From Ralstonia wenshanensis (lineage in GTDB: Bacteria > Pseudomonadota > Gammaproteobacteria > Burkholderiales > Burkholderiaceae), in the NCBI RefSeq assembly GCF_021173085.1, contig NZ_CP076413.1, forward strand, positions 930,001 through 994,000: DNA of 64,000 nt. Direction: 5' to 3'. Shown piece by piece: positions 51,358 to 60,454 of the stretch. Position 1 is the first letter of the stretch, and the number at the start of each line of letters is the position of its first letter. A model generated the notes under the pieces. The model was not told the DNA's origin. It was given only the letters and a program-made list of their open reading frames with translations, and did no database searches. The position numbers were made by a program, and so were the translations under genes.

Positions 51358-52927
51358 CTGCGGTCTCCGAGGGCGATTGAGGTGCACGTGAGTCGGAGTC
51401 TCCCGATTCACCGAAAGCGGCGGCGAGCAGGGCATCCTGGCTCCAGCCGTCGCGTTGGAAGATGTGTGTCAGCCGCCCGGCGCGCATGACGCCAATGCGG
51501 TCGCACAGTTGCATGAGTTCGCGCAGATCGCTCGACACCACGACGAGCGCCTTGCCTCGCGCGGCCAGCGCGTCGAGCAGCGTATAGATGTCGAACTTGG
51601 CGCCGACATCCACGCCTCGCGTGGGCTCATCGAATAGCAGCACGGGGGTGTCGCGCTCCAGCCAGCGCGCAATCGCCACCTTCTGCTGATTGCCGCCCGA
51701 AAGTTCACCCACCGGTTGCTCAGGCCCAGCGCAACGGACGCGCAATGCGCCGATGTGCCGCTGCGCCAGCGCACGCTCGCGCGCCGGTTGCAGCCAGCCG
51801 CGGCTCGTGACGCTTGGCATGTTGCCCAGCGCGATGTTGGTCGCGATGGGCAGGCTCAGCATCAGGCCTTCGTCCTTGCGGTCTTCAGTGAGCAGGCTGA
51901 TGCCGTGACGCACCGCGTCGCCAGGCGAGCGGATGCGCGCAGGCGCCAGCGGCGAGCCGACTTCGACGGTGCCCGCATCCGCGCGGTCCGCCCCGAAGAT
52001 CAGCCGCAGCAATTCCGTGCGGCCCGCACCGACCAGACCGGCGATGCCGAAGATCTCACCTGGCGCCACGTCGAAGCTCACATCGCGCACGGCCGGCGCA
52101 CGCGTCAGGCCGGTCACCCGCAGCGCAGGTGAGCCGTCGCCGACCCACGGCTCGCGGGCGGCCCGTTGCGATTCGGATGAGGCGGCCACGTCGCGGCCGA
52201 CCATCGCCTGGATCAGCGCATCCTGCGTGACCGTGGCCGCCGGTGCGTCGGTGACCAGCTTGCCGTCACGCAGCACGACGATGCGATCGGCAATGCGCGC
52301 CAGTTCGTCCAGGCGGTGGGAGATATAGACGATCGCCACGCCTTCGCGGCGCAGCGCGTCGATGCGCTCGAACAGCGTGGCGCTCTCGTGCGCGCTCAGC
52401 ATTGCCGTCGGCTCGTCGAGGATCAGCACCCGGCATGCGCTGGCCAGCGCGCGGGCAATTTCGATCATCTGCCGGTGGCCGATGCCGAGCGTGTGTACGG
52501 GCGTCCAGGGATCGAGGTCCAGCCCCACGCGTGCAAGCGCCTGTTCGGCCCGATGATGCAGGGCAGAACGATCCACAAAACCCAGCCGCCGGGGCAGTTC
52601 GCCGAGGAACAGGTTCTCGGCCACCGTCAGCGTCGGCACCATGCTCAACTCCTGCAGCACCATGCGCACGCCCAGCGCTTCGGCAGCGCTGCGTGAATCG
52701 GGTGCGTACAGTGTGCCGCCCAGCGTCATCGAACCCGAGGTCGCCGTCTCCAGCCCGCAGAGGATCTTGGAGAGCGTGCTCTTGCCGGCGCCGTTCTCCC
52801 CCGTGAGTGCAAGCACCTCGCCCGCGTGCACGTCGAGATCGATATCTCGTAGCACGGGTGCGGCGTAGTGCTTGCTGACGGCGGAGACGCGCAGCAGCGG
52901 CGGGCGCGGTTCGTAAGCGGCAGACAT
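51347..52927 (-). CDS. rbsA: Ribose ABC transporter ATP-binding protein (two ATPase domains)
   Basis: At 526 residues, the first ATPase has Walker A GENGAGKST, signature-like LGIGHRQMIEIARAL (degenerate), and Walker B VLILDEPTAML. The second has a degenerate Walker A GLVGAGRTE, signature LSGGNQQKVAIARWL and Walker B VLLFDEPTRGVD. This asymmetric pattern is normal for sugar-type CUT2 ATPases. The C-terminus is rich in Ser, Asp and Gln. It drives ribose import with RbsC and RbsB. It starts 29 bp after rbsB. Confidence 0.94.
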   Translation of the reverse strand: MSAAYEPRPPLLRVSAVSKHYAAPVLRDIDLDVHAGEVLALTGENGAGKSTLSKILCGLETATSGSMTLGGTLYAPDSRSAAEALGVRMVLQELSMVPTLTVAENLFLGELPRRLGFVDRSALHHRAEQALARVGLDLDPWTPVHTLGIGHRQMIEIARALASACRVLILDEPTAMLSAHESATLFERIDALRREGVAIVYISHRLDELARIADRIVVLRDGKLVTDAPAATVTQDALIQAMVGRDVAASSESQRAAREPWVGDGSPALRVTGLTRAPAVRDVSFDVAPGEIFGIAGLVGAGRTELLRLIFGADRADAGTVEVGSPLAPARIRSPGDAVRHGISLLTEDRKDEGLMLSLPIATNIALGNMPSVTSRGWLQPARERALAQRHIGALRVRCAGPEQPVGELSGGNQQKVAIARWLERDTPVLLFDEPTRGVDVGAKFDIYTLLDALAARGKALVVVSSDLRELMQLCDRIGVMRAGRLTHIFQRDGWSQDALLAAAFGESGDSDSRAPQSPSETADAL

Positions 52928-52956
52928 GGCTGGCGGCGGCTTGCCGGTCTGTGGCG

Positions 52957-53916
52957 TTACGTGCGCGTGACGAGGTTGACTGGTGTCTCGACGACACCCG
53001 ACAGCTTCGCCTGCGGCGTCTTGGCGGCCAGCGCCTTCAGGGCCGTCTCGATGCCGTAGACGGCTTGCTGATCGGCGTGCTGATCCGCAGTGGCAGCGAC
53101 GCGTCCGTCAGCCAGCATGGCCTTGATGGCTTCGATGTTGTCATAGCCGCCAATCATCACCTTGCCCAGCTTGCCCGCTGCGCGCACCGCCGATACGGCG
53201 CCGATGGCCATGTTGTCGTTGCCGCACAGCAGCGCCTTCAGGTCAGGCTCGGAGCGCAGCATGGCGGCCGCCACCTTGTTGCCCTTGTCGATTTCCCATT
53301 CGCCCGATTGCACGCCTGCGATCTTCAGCTTGGCGGCTTCGGCCGCGTCCTTGAAGCCGGCGGTGCGCTGCTGCGCGTTCGTGGTGGTCGGAATGCCTTC
53401 GATGATGCCCACGGCATCGCCGGGCTTGAGCGACTTGGCAACGAAGTCGCCCACGAGTCGCGCACCTTTGCGGTTGTCCGGCCCCACGAAAGGCACGTTC
53501 AGCCCTTTCTCCTTGAGCGCCGCCGGGTCCAGCCGGTTGTCGATGTTGATGACGAGAATGCCCGCGTCCACGGCCTTCTTGACCACCGGCACCAATGCCT
53601 TGGAGTCGGCCGGCGCCAGCACCAGCGCATCCACACGCGCGACGATCATCTGCTCGACCAGGCGGATCTGCCCGGCCGTGTCGGTTTCGTCGCGAATGCC
53701 GTTGGTCAGCAGCGAGTACTCCGACGCATGGTCCTTCTGATGCTTACGGGCGCCGTTCTCCATGGTCAGGAAGAACTCATTGGCGAGCGACTTCATCACC
53801 AGCGCCACTTTGGGCGGCTGGTTGGCGGCGTACGCCAGCGAAAACGGGAACGGCAGAGCAGCAGCTACGGCAGAGCCCACGCCAATTTTCAGGGCGCGGC
53901 GACGGCGGATATCCAT
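52957..53916 (-). CDS. rbsB: Ribose ABC transporter substrate-binding protein
   Basis: This 319-residue periplasmic protein has a signal peptide (RRRRALKIGVGSAVAAALPF, cleavage near AYAANQ). Mature type I PBP features are KVALVMKSLANEFFLTMENG, ARVDALVLAPADSKALVPVV, FVGPDNRKGARLVGDFVAKS, LLCGNDNMAIGAVSAV and IGGYDNIEAIKAMLADGR. It binds ribose or a related pentose and delivers it to RbsAC. GGAGGAGA precedes the ATG. First gene of rbsBACRK; no rbsD is present. Confidence 0.92.
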   Translation of the reverse strand: MDIRRRRALKIGVGSAVAAALPFPFSLAYAANQPPKVALVMKSLANEFFLTMENGARKHQKDHASEYSLLTNGIRDETDTAGQIRLVEQMIVARVDALVLAPADSKALVPVVKKAVDAGILVINIDNRLDPAALKEKGLNVPFVGPDNRKGARLVGDFVAKSLKPGDAVGIIEGIPTTTNAQQRTAGFKDAAEAAKLKIAGVQSGEWEIDKGNKVAAAMLRSEPDLKALLCGNDNMAIGAVSAVRAAGKLGKVMIGGYDNIEAIKAMLADGRVAATADQHADQQAVYGIETALKALAAKTPQAKLSGVVETPVNLVTRT

Positions 53917-54018
53917 GGTGTCTCCTCCAGGAAGAGGCCTGTCTGGGGCGGGTGGATGCGGGCGTCGTTGCCGCTTCATGCCGTAACGCATTCCTAAGGG
54001 CAATCGCGCCTCGCTCTT

Positions 54019-54032
54019 CGCAAACGTTTGCG
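54019..54032. promoter_or_regulatory. RbsR operator (perfect 14-bp LacI-type palindrome)
   Basis: CGCAAACGTTTGCG is an exact palindrome of the LacI/PurR/RbsR type. It lies about 100 bp before the rbsB ATG. On the minus strand a possible promoter, TTGACT (54069-54064) and GAGACT (54046-54041) 17 bp apart, places the operator just after the transcription start, so bound RbsR would block it. Confidence 0.75.
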
Positions 54033-54273
54033 TATCTGACAGTCTCGGCTACCGCGTAACAGAAGTCAACAGAATTGCGCTTTACACCGCATAAGGAAAA
54101 ACCCGTAGTGACGCCGCCTGCGCGCTCTGCGCGCCAGTTGCGTTGCGGGAGTGGCGTGATAGCCCTATCGAACGTGGTTGATTGTTTTAGTCCACAATAC
54201 GGCCTGCCGCGTGGTCACCCCGTTTTTTGGGCGCCGCAAATCCCCTTGCTGCGACGCGGAATCCCCCGACGCC

Positions 54274-54307
54274 TTAGTTGACCGATTTTGTCGGGTTCCT
54301 TTATACT
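54274..54307 (+). promoter_or_regulatory. iscR promoter with type 1 IscR-binding site
   Basis: TTGACC (54278-54283) and TATACT (54302-54307), 18 bp apart, form a good sigma-70 promoter. It is embedded in TTAGTTGACCGATTTTGTCG, which closely resembles the IscR box of the E. coli isc promoter (GTTGACCAATTT..TCGGG). Holo-IscR bound there would cover the -35 element and repress. Confidence 0.8.
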
Positions 54308-54339
54308 TGAGCAAAACGATCAGGTATTTCCCCGACGCC

Positions 54340-54933
54340 ATGAGATTGACCACCAAAGGCCGCTTCGCGGTCACCGCCATGATTGACTTGGCGCTGCGCC
54401 AAGAGCAGGGTCCGGTCACGCTGGCTGGCATCAGCCAGCGTCAGAAGATTTCGCTGTCGTATCTGGAGCAGTTGTTCGGCAAACTGCGCCGCCACGAAAT
54501 CGTGGAAAGTGTGCGCGGGCCGGGCGGCGGCTACAGCCTCGCGCGCCGTGCCGGCGACGTGACCGTTGCCGACATCATCATCGCCGTGGACGAGCCGCTG
54601 GACGCCACCCAGTGTGGCGGAAAGGGCAACTGCGGCGGCGAAGAGCATGTCGGCGGTCACACGGGCCGCTGCATGACACACGACCTGTGGGCCACGCTCA
54701 ATCAGAAGATGGTCGAGTATCTCGATTCGGTGTCGCTGCAGAACTTGGTCGATCAGCAACGCGAACGTCAGCCGGAAGTGATTCAGGATATGCGCGAAGC
54801 ACGTCCGGCGCGCCGCGAACGTGCGCCGACACGCGCACGCGCGGTCGATACGCCCGCCGCCACGTCGGTGGCCGCAGAGCCGGTCAAGCGAGCGCCGCTG
54901 GTCAACTCCGTTTTCAGCCTGGCGCAGTCGTGA
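54340..54933 (+). CDS. iscR: Fe-S cluster assembly regulator IscR
   Basis: This 197-residue Rrf2-family repressor starts [20 protein letters not shown]. The DNA-binding helices [20 protein letters not shown] and wing [12 protein letters not shown] are typical. Cluster ligands Cys92, Cys98, Cys111 and His114 are present, but the spacing C-x5-C-x12-C is seven residues longer than C-x5-C-x5-C in E. coli; the extra part is EEHVGGHTG-like. A basic, Ala/Pro/Arg-rich tail of about 40 residues follows. It binds [2Fe-2S] and represses the isc operon. First gene of the operon; the ATG at 54340 is the only start with homology. Confidence 0.94.
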   Translation: MRLTTKGRFAVTAMIDLALRQEQGPVTLAGISQRQKISLSYLEQLFGKLRRHEIVESVRGPGGGYSLARRAGDVTVADIIIAVDEPLDATQCGGKGNCGGEEHVGGHTGRCMTHDLWATLNQKMVEYLDSVSLQNLVDQQRERQPEVIQDMREARPARRERAPTRARAVDTPAATSVAAEPVKRAPLVNSVFSLAQS

Positions 54934-55006
54934 TTGCGTCGGCGTGAGGCTGGCCACGACGCCAGCCCACACAGGAACATCGCCCCCCACACAAGGCAGA
55001 CAAGAT

Positions 55007-56224
55007 ATGAGCACCCCGCAACTTCCCATCTACATGGACTATTCCGCGACGACGCCGGTGGATCCGCGCGTGGTCGACAAGATGATCCCGTACCTGCGTG
55101 AGAGCTTCGGCAACCCTGCTTCGCGCAGCCACCCGTTTGGGTGGGAAGCAGAGAAGGCCGTCGAGACCGCGCGCGAGCAGGTTGCAGCGCTGGTGAACGC
55201 CGACCCGCGCGAAATCGTCTGGACGTCCGGTGCTACCGAGTCCGACAACCTCGCCATCAAGGGCGCTGCCAACTTCTACAGCAGCAAGGGCAAGCACATC
55301 ATCACCGTGAAGACCGAGCACAAGGCTGTGCTGGACACGACGCGTGAGCTGGAGCGCCAGGGTTTCGAAGTGACGTATCTGGACGTGAAGGACAACGGCC
55401 TGATCGATATCGAAGTCTTCAAGCAAGCCATTCGTCCCGACACCATTCTTGCGTCGGTGATGATGGTGAACAACGAAATCGGCGTCATTCAGGACATCGA
55501 GCAGCTTGGCGAGATCTGCCGCGAGAAAGGCGTGATCTTCCACGTCGATGCCGCGCAGGCGACGGGCAAGGTGGGCATCGACCTGCAGAAACTGAAGGTC
55601 GACCTGATGTCGTTCTCGGCGCATAAGACGTATGGGCCGAAGGGCATCGGTGCCCTGTACGTGCGCCGCAAGCCGCGTATCCGCATCGAAGCGCAGATGC
55701 ACGGTGGTGGCCACGAGCGCGGCATGCGTTCGGGCACGCTGGCCACGCACCAGATCGTCGGCATGGGCGAGGCCTTCCGCATCGCCAAGGAAGAAATGGC
55801 GACCGAGAACGAGCGCATCCGCATGCTGCGTGATCGCCTGTATCGCGGCCTGAACACGATGGAAGAGGTGTACGTGAACGGCGACATGGAAGCCCGTGTA
55901 CCGCACAACCTCAACATCAGCTTCAACTTTGTCGAAGGCGAGTCGCTGATCATGGCGATCAAGGATGTCGCCGTGTCGTCGGGCTCGGCCTGTACGTCGG
56001 CATCGCTGGAGCCGTCGTATGTGCTGCGCGCCCTGGGCCGCAACGACGAACTGGCGCACAGTTCGATCCGTTTCACGGTTGGCCGCTTCACCACGGAAGA
56101 AGAAGTGGACTACGTGGTCGAACTGCTCAAGAACAAGATCGGCAAGCTGCGCGACCTGTCTCCGCTGTGGGAGATGTACAAGGACGGCGTGGATCTGAAC
56201 AGCATTCAATGGGCGGCGCACTGA
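55007..56224 (+). CDS. iscS: Cysteine desulfurase IscS
   Basis: This 405-residue PLP enzyme takes sulfur from cysteine for Fe-S assembly and tRNA thiolation. The PLP Lys207 lies in [12 protein letters not shown] and the persulfide Cys329 in [24 protein letters not shown] and [14 protein letters not shown] are also present. Each is one position off the E. coli numbering. AAGGCAGACAAG precedes the ATG. It is 73 bp after iscR and 61 bp before iscU. Confidence 0.97.
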   Translation: MSTPQLPIYMDYSATTPVDPRVVDKMIPYLRESFGNPASRSHPFGWEAEKAVETAREQVAALVNADPREIVWTSGATESDNLAIKGAANFYSSKGKHIITVKTEHKAVLDTTRELERQGFEVTYLDVKDNGLIDIEVFKQAIRPDTILASVMMVNNEIGVIQDIEQLGEICREKGVIFHVDAAQATGKVGIDLQKLKVDLMSFSAHKTYGPKGIGALYVRRKPRIRIEAQMHGGGHERGMRSGTLATHQIVGMGEAFRIAKEEMATENERIRMLRDRLYRGLNTMEEVYVNGDMEARVPHNLNISFNFVEGESLIMAIKDVAVSSGSACTSASLEPSYVLRALGRNDELAHSSIRFTVGRFTTEEEVDYVVELLKNKIGKLRDLSPLWEMYKDGVDLNSIQWAAH

Positions 56225-56285
56225 GCGCGGCGTTTGACGAAAAATGGGCGCCCCCGCGCCAGCCAACGATTGAAAGAGGTGTGAA

Positions 56286-56687
56286 ATGTCTTACAGCAAC
56301 CAAGTTCTGGACCATTACGAAAACCCCCGCAACGTCGGTTCGTTCGAGAAGGGCGACGACACGGTCGGCACCGGCATGGTGGGCGCGCCGGCTTGCGGCG
56401 ACGTGATGAAGCTGCAGATCAAGGTCAACGAGCAGGGCGTGATTGAAGACGCAAAGTTCAAGACCTATGGCTGCGGTTCGGCCATCGCTTCGTCGTCGCT
56501 GGTGACGGAGTGGGTGAAGGGCAAGACGCTGGACCAAGCGCTGGAGATCCGCAACACGGCCATCGCTGAAGAGCTGGCCCTGCCGCCCGTGAAGATCCAC
56601 TGCTCGATCCTGGCCGAAGACGCCATCAAGGCGGCTGTGGCCGACTACAAGGAAAAGCACGGTTCGGCCGAGCAGAAGGCTGCTTGA
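56286..56687 (+). CDS. iscU: Fe-S cluster scaffold IscU
   Basis: At 133 residues it has cluster ligands Cys37 (ACGDV, with Asp39), Cys63 (YGCGSAI) and Cys106 with His105 (IHCSI). The HscA-binding motif LPPVK is at 99-103. IscS transfers sulfur here to build a [2Fe-2S] cluster, which HscA/HscB release to acceptors. GAAAGAGGTG precedes the ATG. Sequence is nearly invariant across proteobacteria. Confidence 0.97.
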   Translation: MSYSNQVLDHYENPRNVGSFEKGDDTVGTGMVGAPACGDVMKLQIKVNEQGVIEDAKFKTYGCGSAIASSSLVTEWVKGKTLDQALEIRNTAIAEELALPPVKIHCSILAEDAIKAAVADYKEKHGSAEQKAA

Positions 56688-56713
56688 GCCCGTTTGGATA
56701 GAAAGGACGCAGC

Positions 56714-57034
56714 ATGATCACCCTGACCGACAAGGCCGCGCAGCACGTTTCCCGCTACCTTACCCGCCGCGGCAAGGGCGTGGGCCTGCGCGTGGGCGTG
56801 AAGACCACGGGCTGTTCGGGCCTGGCATACAAGCTCGAATATGCGGATGACATCGCCGCCGAAGACCAGGTCTTCGAATCCAACGGCGTCAAGGTGATCG
56901 TCGATCCGAAGAGCCTTCCGTACATCGACGGCACCGAGCTGGACTATGCACGCGAGGGCCTGAACGAAGGGTTCCGCTTCAACAACCCGAACGTGAAGGA
57001 CGAGTGCGGCTGCGGCGAGTCGTTCCGCGTTTGA
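56714..57034 (+). CDS. iscA: A-type Fe-S carrier IscA
   Basis: This 106-residue protein has the three family cysteines, Cys34 (TTGCSGLAY) and Cys98/Cys100 (DECGCGESF). It binds iron or a transient cluster and hands it to target apoproteins. GAAAGGACG precedes the ATG. It is 26 bp after iscU and 10 bp before the DUF3565 gene. Confidence 0.97.
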   Translation: MITLTDKAAQHVSRYLTRRGKGVGLRVGVKTTGCSGLAYKLEYADDIAAEDQVFESNGVKVIVDPKSLPYIDGTELDYAREGLNEGFRFNNPNVKDECGCGESFRV

Positions 57035-57044
57035 GCGGGGCACA

Positions 57045-57245
57045 TTGAAGCAGGCGATTGTCGGTTTCGAGCGGGACGAGGAGGGCCACTGGGTCGCCCG
57101 TCTCGCTTGCGGACACGGGCAGCACATGCGCCACGATCCGCCTTGGCAATTGCGGCTCTGGACAGAAAACGAAGCCGGGCGCGCCAGCAAGATCGGCGTG
57201 GTTGTGGAGTGCCTGAAGTGCGATCGGGGTGAACCGGTCGAATAA
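57045..57245 (+). CDS. DUF3565 protein embedded in the isc operon
   Basis: This 66-residue protein has the DUF3565 core, [20 protein letters not shown], and [14 protein letters not shown] near the end. Two Cys/His groups, CGHxQH and CxxC, could hold a zinc or iron atom. No function is known. The start appears to be TTG at 57045, within a few bases of the iscA stop and with GCGGGG upstream. It lies in the same direction between iscA and hscB, so it is almost certainly co-transcribed and may relate to metal handling; that is inference. Confidence 0.8.
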   Translation: MKQAIVGFERDEEGHWVARLACGHGQHMRHDPPWQLRLWTENEAGRASKIGVVVECLKCDRGEPVE

Positions 57246-57265
57246 GGAACCCGAAGGAACACGAG

Positions 57266-57285
57266 GCGGCGCGGCCGCTTTTTTT
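57266..57285 (+). terminator. Terminator-like hairpin directly before hscB
   Basis: GCGGC (57266-57270), loop GCG, GCCGC (57274-57278) and then seven T. It ends four bases before the hscB ATG, where a Shine-Dalgarno would normally be. It may cause partial termination between the scaffold genes and the chaperone genes; the stem is only five pairs. Confidence 0.45.
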
Positions 57286-57289
57286 ATTC

Positions 57290-57829
57290 ATGAATTCCGG
57301 TTTGTCCGTACACACGACGCATTTTTCCCTCTTCGGTCTGCCCGAGCACTTCGAGGTCGACGACGACGCTCTGAACGCTGCCTATCGCACCGTGCAGTCG
57401 CAGGCGCATCCCGATCGTTATGCCCACGCGGGCGATGCCGAACGCCGCGTCGCCATGCAATGGGCCACGCGCGCCAATGAGGCCTACCAGACGCTGCGTG
57501 ATCCGCTCAAACGGGCGACGTATCTATTGCACCTGCGTGGTATTGACGTGCAGGCGGAGAACAACACGGCTATGGCGCCCGCGTTCCTGATGCAGCAAAT
57601 GGAGTGGCGCGAAACGCTTGGCGACGCCAAGGCCGAGCGCGATGTGGATGCGCTGGACGATTTGCTGACCATGCTGCGCAAGGAAAAACGTGCGCGTTAT
57701 CAGGCACTGTCCGGCCTGCTCGGCGGCGATGGCAACACCGCGGCGGCGGCCGATGCCGTGCGCCAATTGATGTTCATCGAAAAGATCGAACGCGACACCG
57801 CCGAGGCCATCGACCGGCTGGACGACTAG
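57290..57829 (+). CDS. hscB: Co-chaperone HscB (Hsc20)
   Basis: This 179-residue J-protein is specific to HscA. The J domain (about 8-85) has [20 protein letters not shown], the HPD triad at 40-42 in QAHPDRY, and [20 protein letters not shown]. The C-terminal three-helix bundle that binds IscU carries [17 protein letters not shown] and [18 protein letters not shown]. The ATG at 57290 fits the family, yet no Shine-Dalgarno is visible in front of it because the hairpin and T-run occupy that space. GAAGGAAC lies 30 bp upstream. Confidence 0.95.
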   Translation: MNSGLSVHTTHFSLFGLPEHFEVDDDALNAAYRTVQSQAHPDRYAHAGDAERRVAMQWATRANEAYQTLRDPLKRATYLLHLRGIDVQAENNTAMAPAFLMQQMEWRETLGDAKAERDVDALDDLLTMLRKEKRARYQALSGLLGGDGNTAAAADAVRQLMFIEKIERDTAEAIDRLDD

Positions 57830-57898
57830 AACCCAGAATTTGCGACAATGTTGGGTTTGCCCCGGCAGGCAGCCCATCCGCGCAATCGAGACATCCCC

Positions 57899-59764
57899 AT
57901 GGCTTTACTGCAGATTTCCGAACCTGGCGAATCGCCCGCACCGCACCAGCGCCGTCTGGCGGTCGGCATCGACCTGGGCACGACCAACTCGCTGGTGGCC
58001 TCCGTGCGCAGCAGCGTGCCGGAAGTGCTGCCTGATGATCAGGGCCGCCCGCTGCTGCCCTCCGTGGTGCGCTATCTGGCGACGGGCGGCGCGCATATTG
58101 GCTATAAGGCTCAGGCCGAAGCCGTGCGTGACCCGAAGAACACCATCATCTCGGTCAAGCGTTTCATGGGGCGCGGCCTGAAGGACGTCGCTCACATTGA
58201 GAACACGCCGTACGACTTTGTTGACGCGCCCGGCATGGTCCAACTGAAGACCGTAGCCGGCGTGAAGAGCCCGGTGGAAGTGTCGGCGGAGATTCTCGCC
58301 ACGCTGCGCCAACGTGCCGAAGATACGCTCGGCGACGAACTTGTTGGTGCCGTTATTACCGTCCCGGCGTACTTTGACGACGCACAGCGCCAAGCCACCA
58401 AGGACGCCGCCAAGCTGGCCGGTCTGAACGTGCTGCGCCTGCTGAACGAGCCGACCGCCGCCGCCATCGCCTACGGCCTGGACAACGCCGCCGAAGGCAT
58501 TTACGCCGTCTATGACCTGGGCGGCGGTACGTTCGACATCTCGGTGCTCAAGCTCACCAAGGGCGTGTTCGAGGTGATGTCGACGGGCGGTGACTCCGCG
58601 CTCGGCGGTGACGATTTCGACCAGCGCGTCGTGTGCTGGATCGTCGAGCAAGCCGGCCTGCAACCGCTCTCGGCCGAAGACACACGCCTGCTGCTGAACA
58701 AGGCACGCGCCGCCAAGGAATGGCTCTCGACCGCCGACAGCACCGAGATTGACGCGATGCTCTCCACCGGCGAGACGGTGCATCTCGTGTTGACCGCCGA
58801 AACCTTTGCCGAACTGACCGCCAATCTCGTGCAGAAGACGCTGTCGCCGGTGCGCCGGGCGTTGCGCGATGCGGGCGTGACGGTCGAAGAGGTCAAGGGC
58901 GTGGTGCTGGTCGGGGGTGCGACACGCATGCCGATCATCCGCCGTGCCGTCGGCCAATTGTTTGGCCAGACGCCGCTCACGAACCTCGATCCCGACCAGG
59001 TGGTCGCCATTGGTGCGGCCATGCAGGCCAACCTGCTGGCCGGTAACCGTGCGCCGGGCGAAGACTGGCTGCTGCTCGACGTGATTCCGCTGTCTCTGGG
59101 CGTTGAGACGATGGGCGGCCTTGTCGAGAAGATCATCCCGCGCAACAGCACGATTCCCGTCGCGCGCGCACAGGAATTCACCACGTTCAAGGACGGTCAG
59201 ACGGCCATGGCGATCCACGTGCTGCAAGGCGAGCGCGAACTGGCGAGCGATTGCCGTTCGCTGGCGCGTTTCGAGTTGCGCGGCATCCCTGCAATGGTGG
59301 CCGGTGCCGCGCGTATTCGCGTGACGTATCAGGTGGATGCTGACGGTTTGCTGTCGGTGTCGGCACGCGAGACGGTGTCGGGCGTGGAAGCGTCGATAGC
59401 GGTGAAGCCGTCGTACGGTCTGGCCGATGACGACGTCGCCCGCATGCTGCAGGAAGGTTTCCAATCTGCCGAAGACGACATGCGCCGTCGTGCGCTGGCG
59501 GAAGAGCGCGTTGAGGGCGAGCGCTTGCTCGAGGCGCTGTCGCAGGCGCTGGCGGCCGATGGCGATCTGCTGTCGCCCGACGAGCGCGCCGCCATCGACG
59601 CCGAAATCGCCGCGCTGCGCACCACCATGCAGGGCGAAGACCACCGCGCCATCAAGGACGCAGTGGATGCCCTGTCGCACGGCACCGACGAATTCGCCGC
59701 GCGCCGCATGGACCGCGGTATTCGCAAGGCGCTCGCCGGCAAACGTATCGAGGAGCTCGGCTGA
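57899..59764 (+). CDS. hscA: Fe-S assembly chaperone HscA (Hsp70)
   Basis: At 621 residues it is a full Hsp70. The ATPase has [44 protein letters not shown] and [13 protein letters not shown]. The substrate domain has [20 protein letters not shown] and a helical lid ending GKRIEELG, without the DnaK EEV-type tail. It binds the LPPVK loop of IscU and drives cluster release with HscB. The start at ATG 57899 matches homologues; the open frame extends 17 codons further. It starts 69 bp after hscB. Confidence 0.96.
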   Translation: MALLQISEPGESPAPHQRRLAVGIDLGTTNSLVASVRSSVPEVLPDDQGRPLLPSVVRYLATGGAHIGYKAQAEAVRDPKNTIISVKRFMGRGLKDVAHIENTPYDFVDAPGMVQLKTVAGVKSPVEVSAEILATLRQRAEDTLGDELVGAVITVPAYFDDAQRQATKDAAKLAGLNVLRLLNEPTAAAIAYGLDNAAEGIYAVYDLGGGTFDISVLKLTKGVFEVMSTGGDSALGGDDFDQRVVCWIVEQAGLQPLSAEDTRLLLNKARAAKEWLSTADSTEIDAMLSTGETVHLVLTAETFAELTANLVQKTLSPVRRALRDAGVTVEEVKGVVLVGGATRMPIIRRAVGQLFGQTPLTNLDPDQVVAIGAAMQANLLAGNRAPGEDWLLLDVIPLSLGVETMGGLVEKIIPRNSTIPVARAQEFTTFKDGQTAMAIHVLQGERELASDCRSLARFELRGIPAMVAGAARIRVTYQVDADGLLSVSARETVSGVEASIAVKPSYGLADDDVARMLQEGFQSAEDDMRRRALAEERVEGERLLEALSQALAADGDLLSPDERAAIDAEIAALRTTMQGEDHRAIKDAVDALSHGTDEFAARRMDRGIRKALAGKRIEELG

Positions 59765-59810
59765 TCGCCGATCGCATCCCCTAAAACACCCTTATCGATC
59801 GAGTTTTTTC

Positions 59811-60149
59811 ATGCCACACATCGTCGTTCTTCCTCACGTCGAATACTGCCCGGAAGGGGCCGTGATCGAAGCCAAGCCCGGCACGACCATCTGCGACGCG
59901 CTGTTGGGCGCCGACATCGAGATCGAGCACGCATGCGAGAAGTCGTGCGCCTGCACGACCTGTCACGTGATCGTGCGCGAGGGTTTCAATTCGCTGGAAG
60001 AGGCGACCGAGAAGGAAGAGGATCTGCTAGACAAGGCCTGGGGCCTGGAGCCGAACTCGCGCCTGTCCTGCCAAGCCAAGGTGGCGGATACGGACCTGAC
60101 CGTCGAGATCCCGAAGTACACGATCAACCACGCCAAGGAAAACCACTGA
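59811..60149 (+). CDS. fdx: [2Fe-2S] ferredoxin of the isc operon
   Basis: This 112-residue adrenodoxin-type ferredoxin has ligands Cys42, Cys48, Cys51 and Cys87 (CEKSCACTTC and LSCQAK), as in E. coli Fdx, with a further Cys46. MPHIVVLPHVEYCPEGAVIE opens it and DLLDKAWGLEPNSRLSCQA is near the end. It supplies electrons for cluster assembly on IscU. It lies 46 bp after hscA and 31 bp before iscX. Confidence 0.96.
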   Translation: MPHIVVLPHVEYCPEGAVIEAKPGTTICDALLGADIEIEHACEKSCACTTCHVIVREGFNSLEEATEKEEDLLDKAWGLEPNSRLSCQAKVADTDLTVEIPKYTINHAKENH

Positions 60150-60180
60150 GCCAAGCGGCCAGCGGAGGAGGGAGCCCATC

Positions 60181-60375
60181 ATGAAATGGAACGACATCCA
60201 GCAGATCGCGGAAGCGCTGTACGACAAGTACCCCGACGTCGATCCGACGCGGCTGAACTTTGTTGACCTGCATAACAAGGTTGTCACGCTGGAAGGCTTT
60301 GACGACGACCACAAGCGTGGCGGCGAGAAATTTCTCGAAGCCATCCAGCAAGCCTGGATCGACGAAGCGGAATAA
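60181..60375 (+). CDS. iscX: IscX (YfhJ), IscS-binding protein
   Basis: This 64-residue acidic protein starts MKWNDIQQIAEALYDKYPDV and has DPTRLNFVDLHNKVV and FLEAIQQAWIDEAE. It is the usual last gene of the isc operon, binds IscS and iron, and modulates sulfur transfer. A strong GGAGGAGGGAG site lies ahead. A terminator follows the stop. Confidence 0.95.
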   Translation: MKWNDIQQIAEALYDKYPDVDPTRLNFVDLHNKVVTLEGFDDDHKRGGEKFLEAIQQAWIDEAE

Positions 60376-60402
60376 ACGCGTAGCCTCCAACGCGTACGCA
60401 TG

Positions 60403-60435
60403 AAAAAACCGGCCCGAGGGCCGGTTATTCTTTTG
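60403..60435. terminator. Terminator ending the isc operon, bidirectional
   Basis: AACCGGCC (60407-60414), loop CGAG, GGCCGGTT (60419-60426), then a T-rich TATTCTTTT. On the minus strand the stem leads into TTTTTTC, serving the convergent gene. Confidence 0.88.
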
Positions 60436-60454
60436 GGTCGAAGGCGACGGCGGA

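Larger units (their letters stand above)
53917..54339. other. Divergent intergenic region between rbsB and iscR
   Basis: No gene here. It holds the rbs operator and promoter in the first 150 bp and the iscR promoter with its IscR box at the other end. The middle part (about 54070-54270) contains small GC-rich hairpins but nothing I recognise. Confidence 0.7.
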
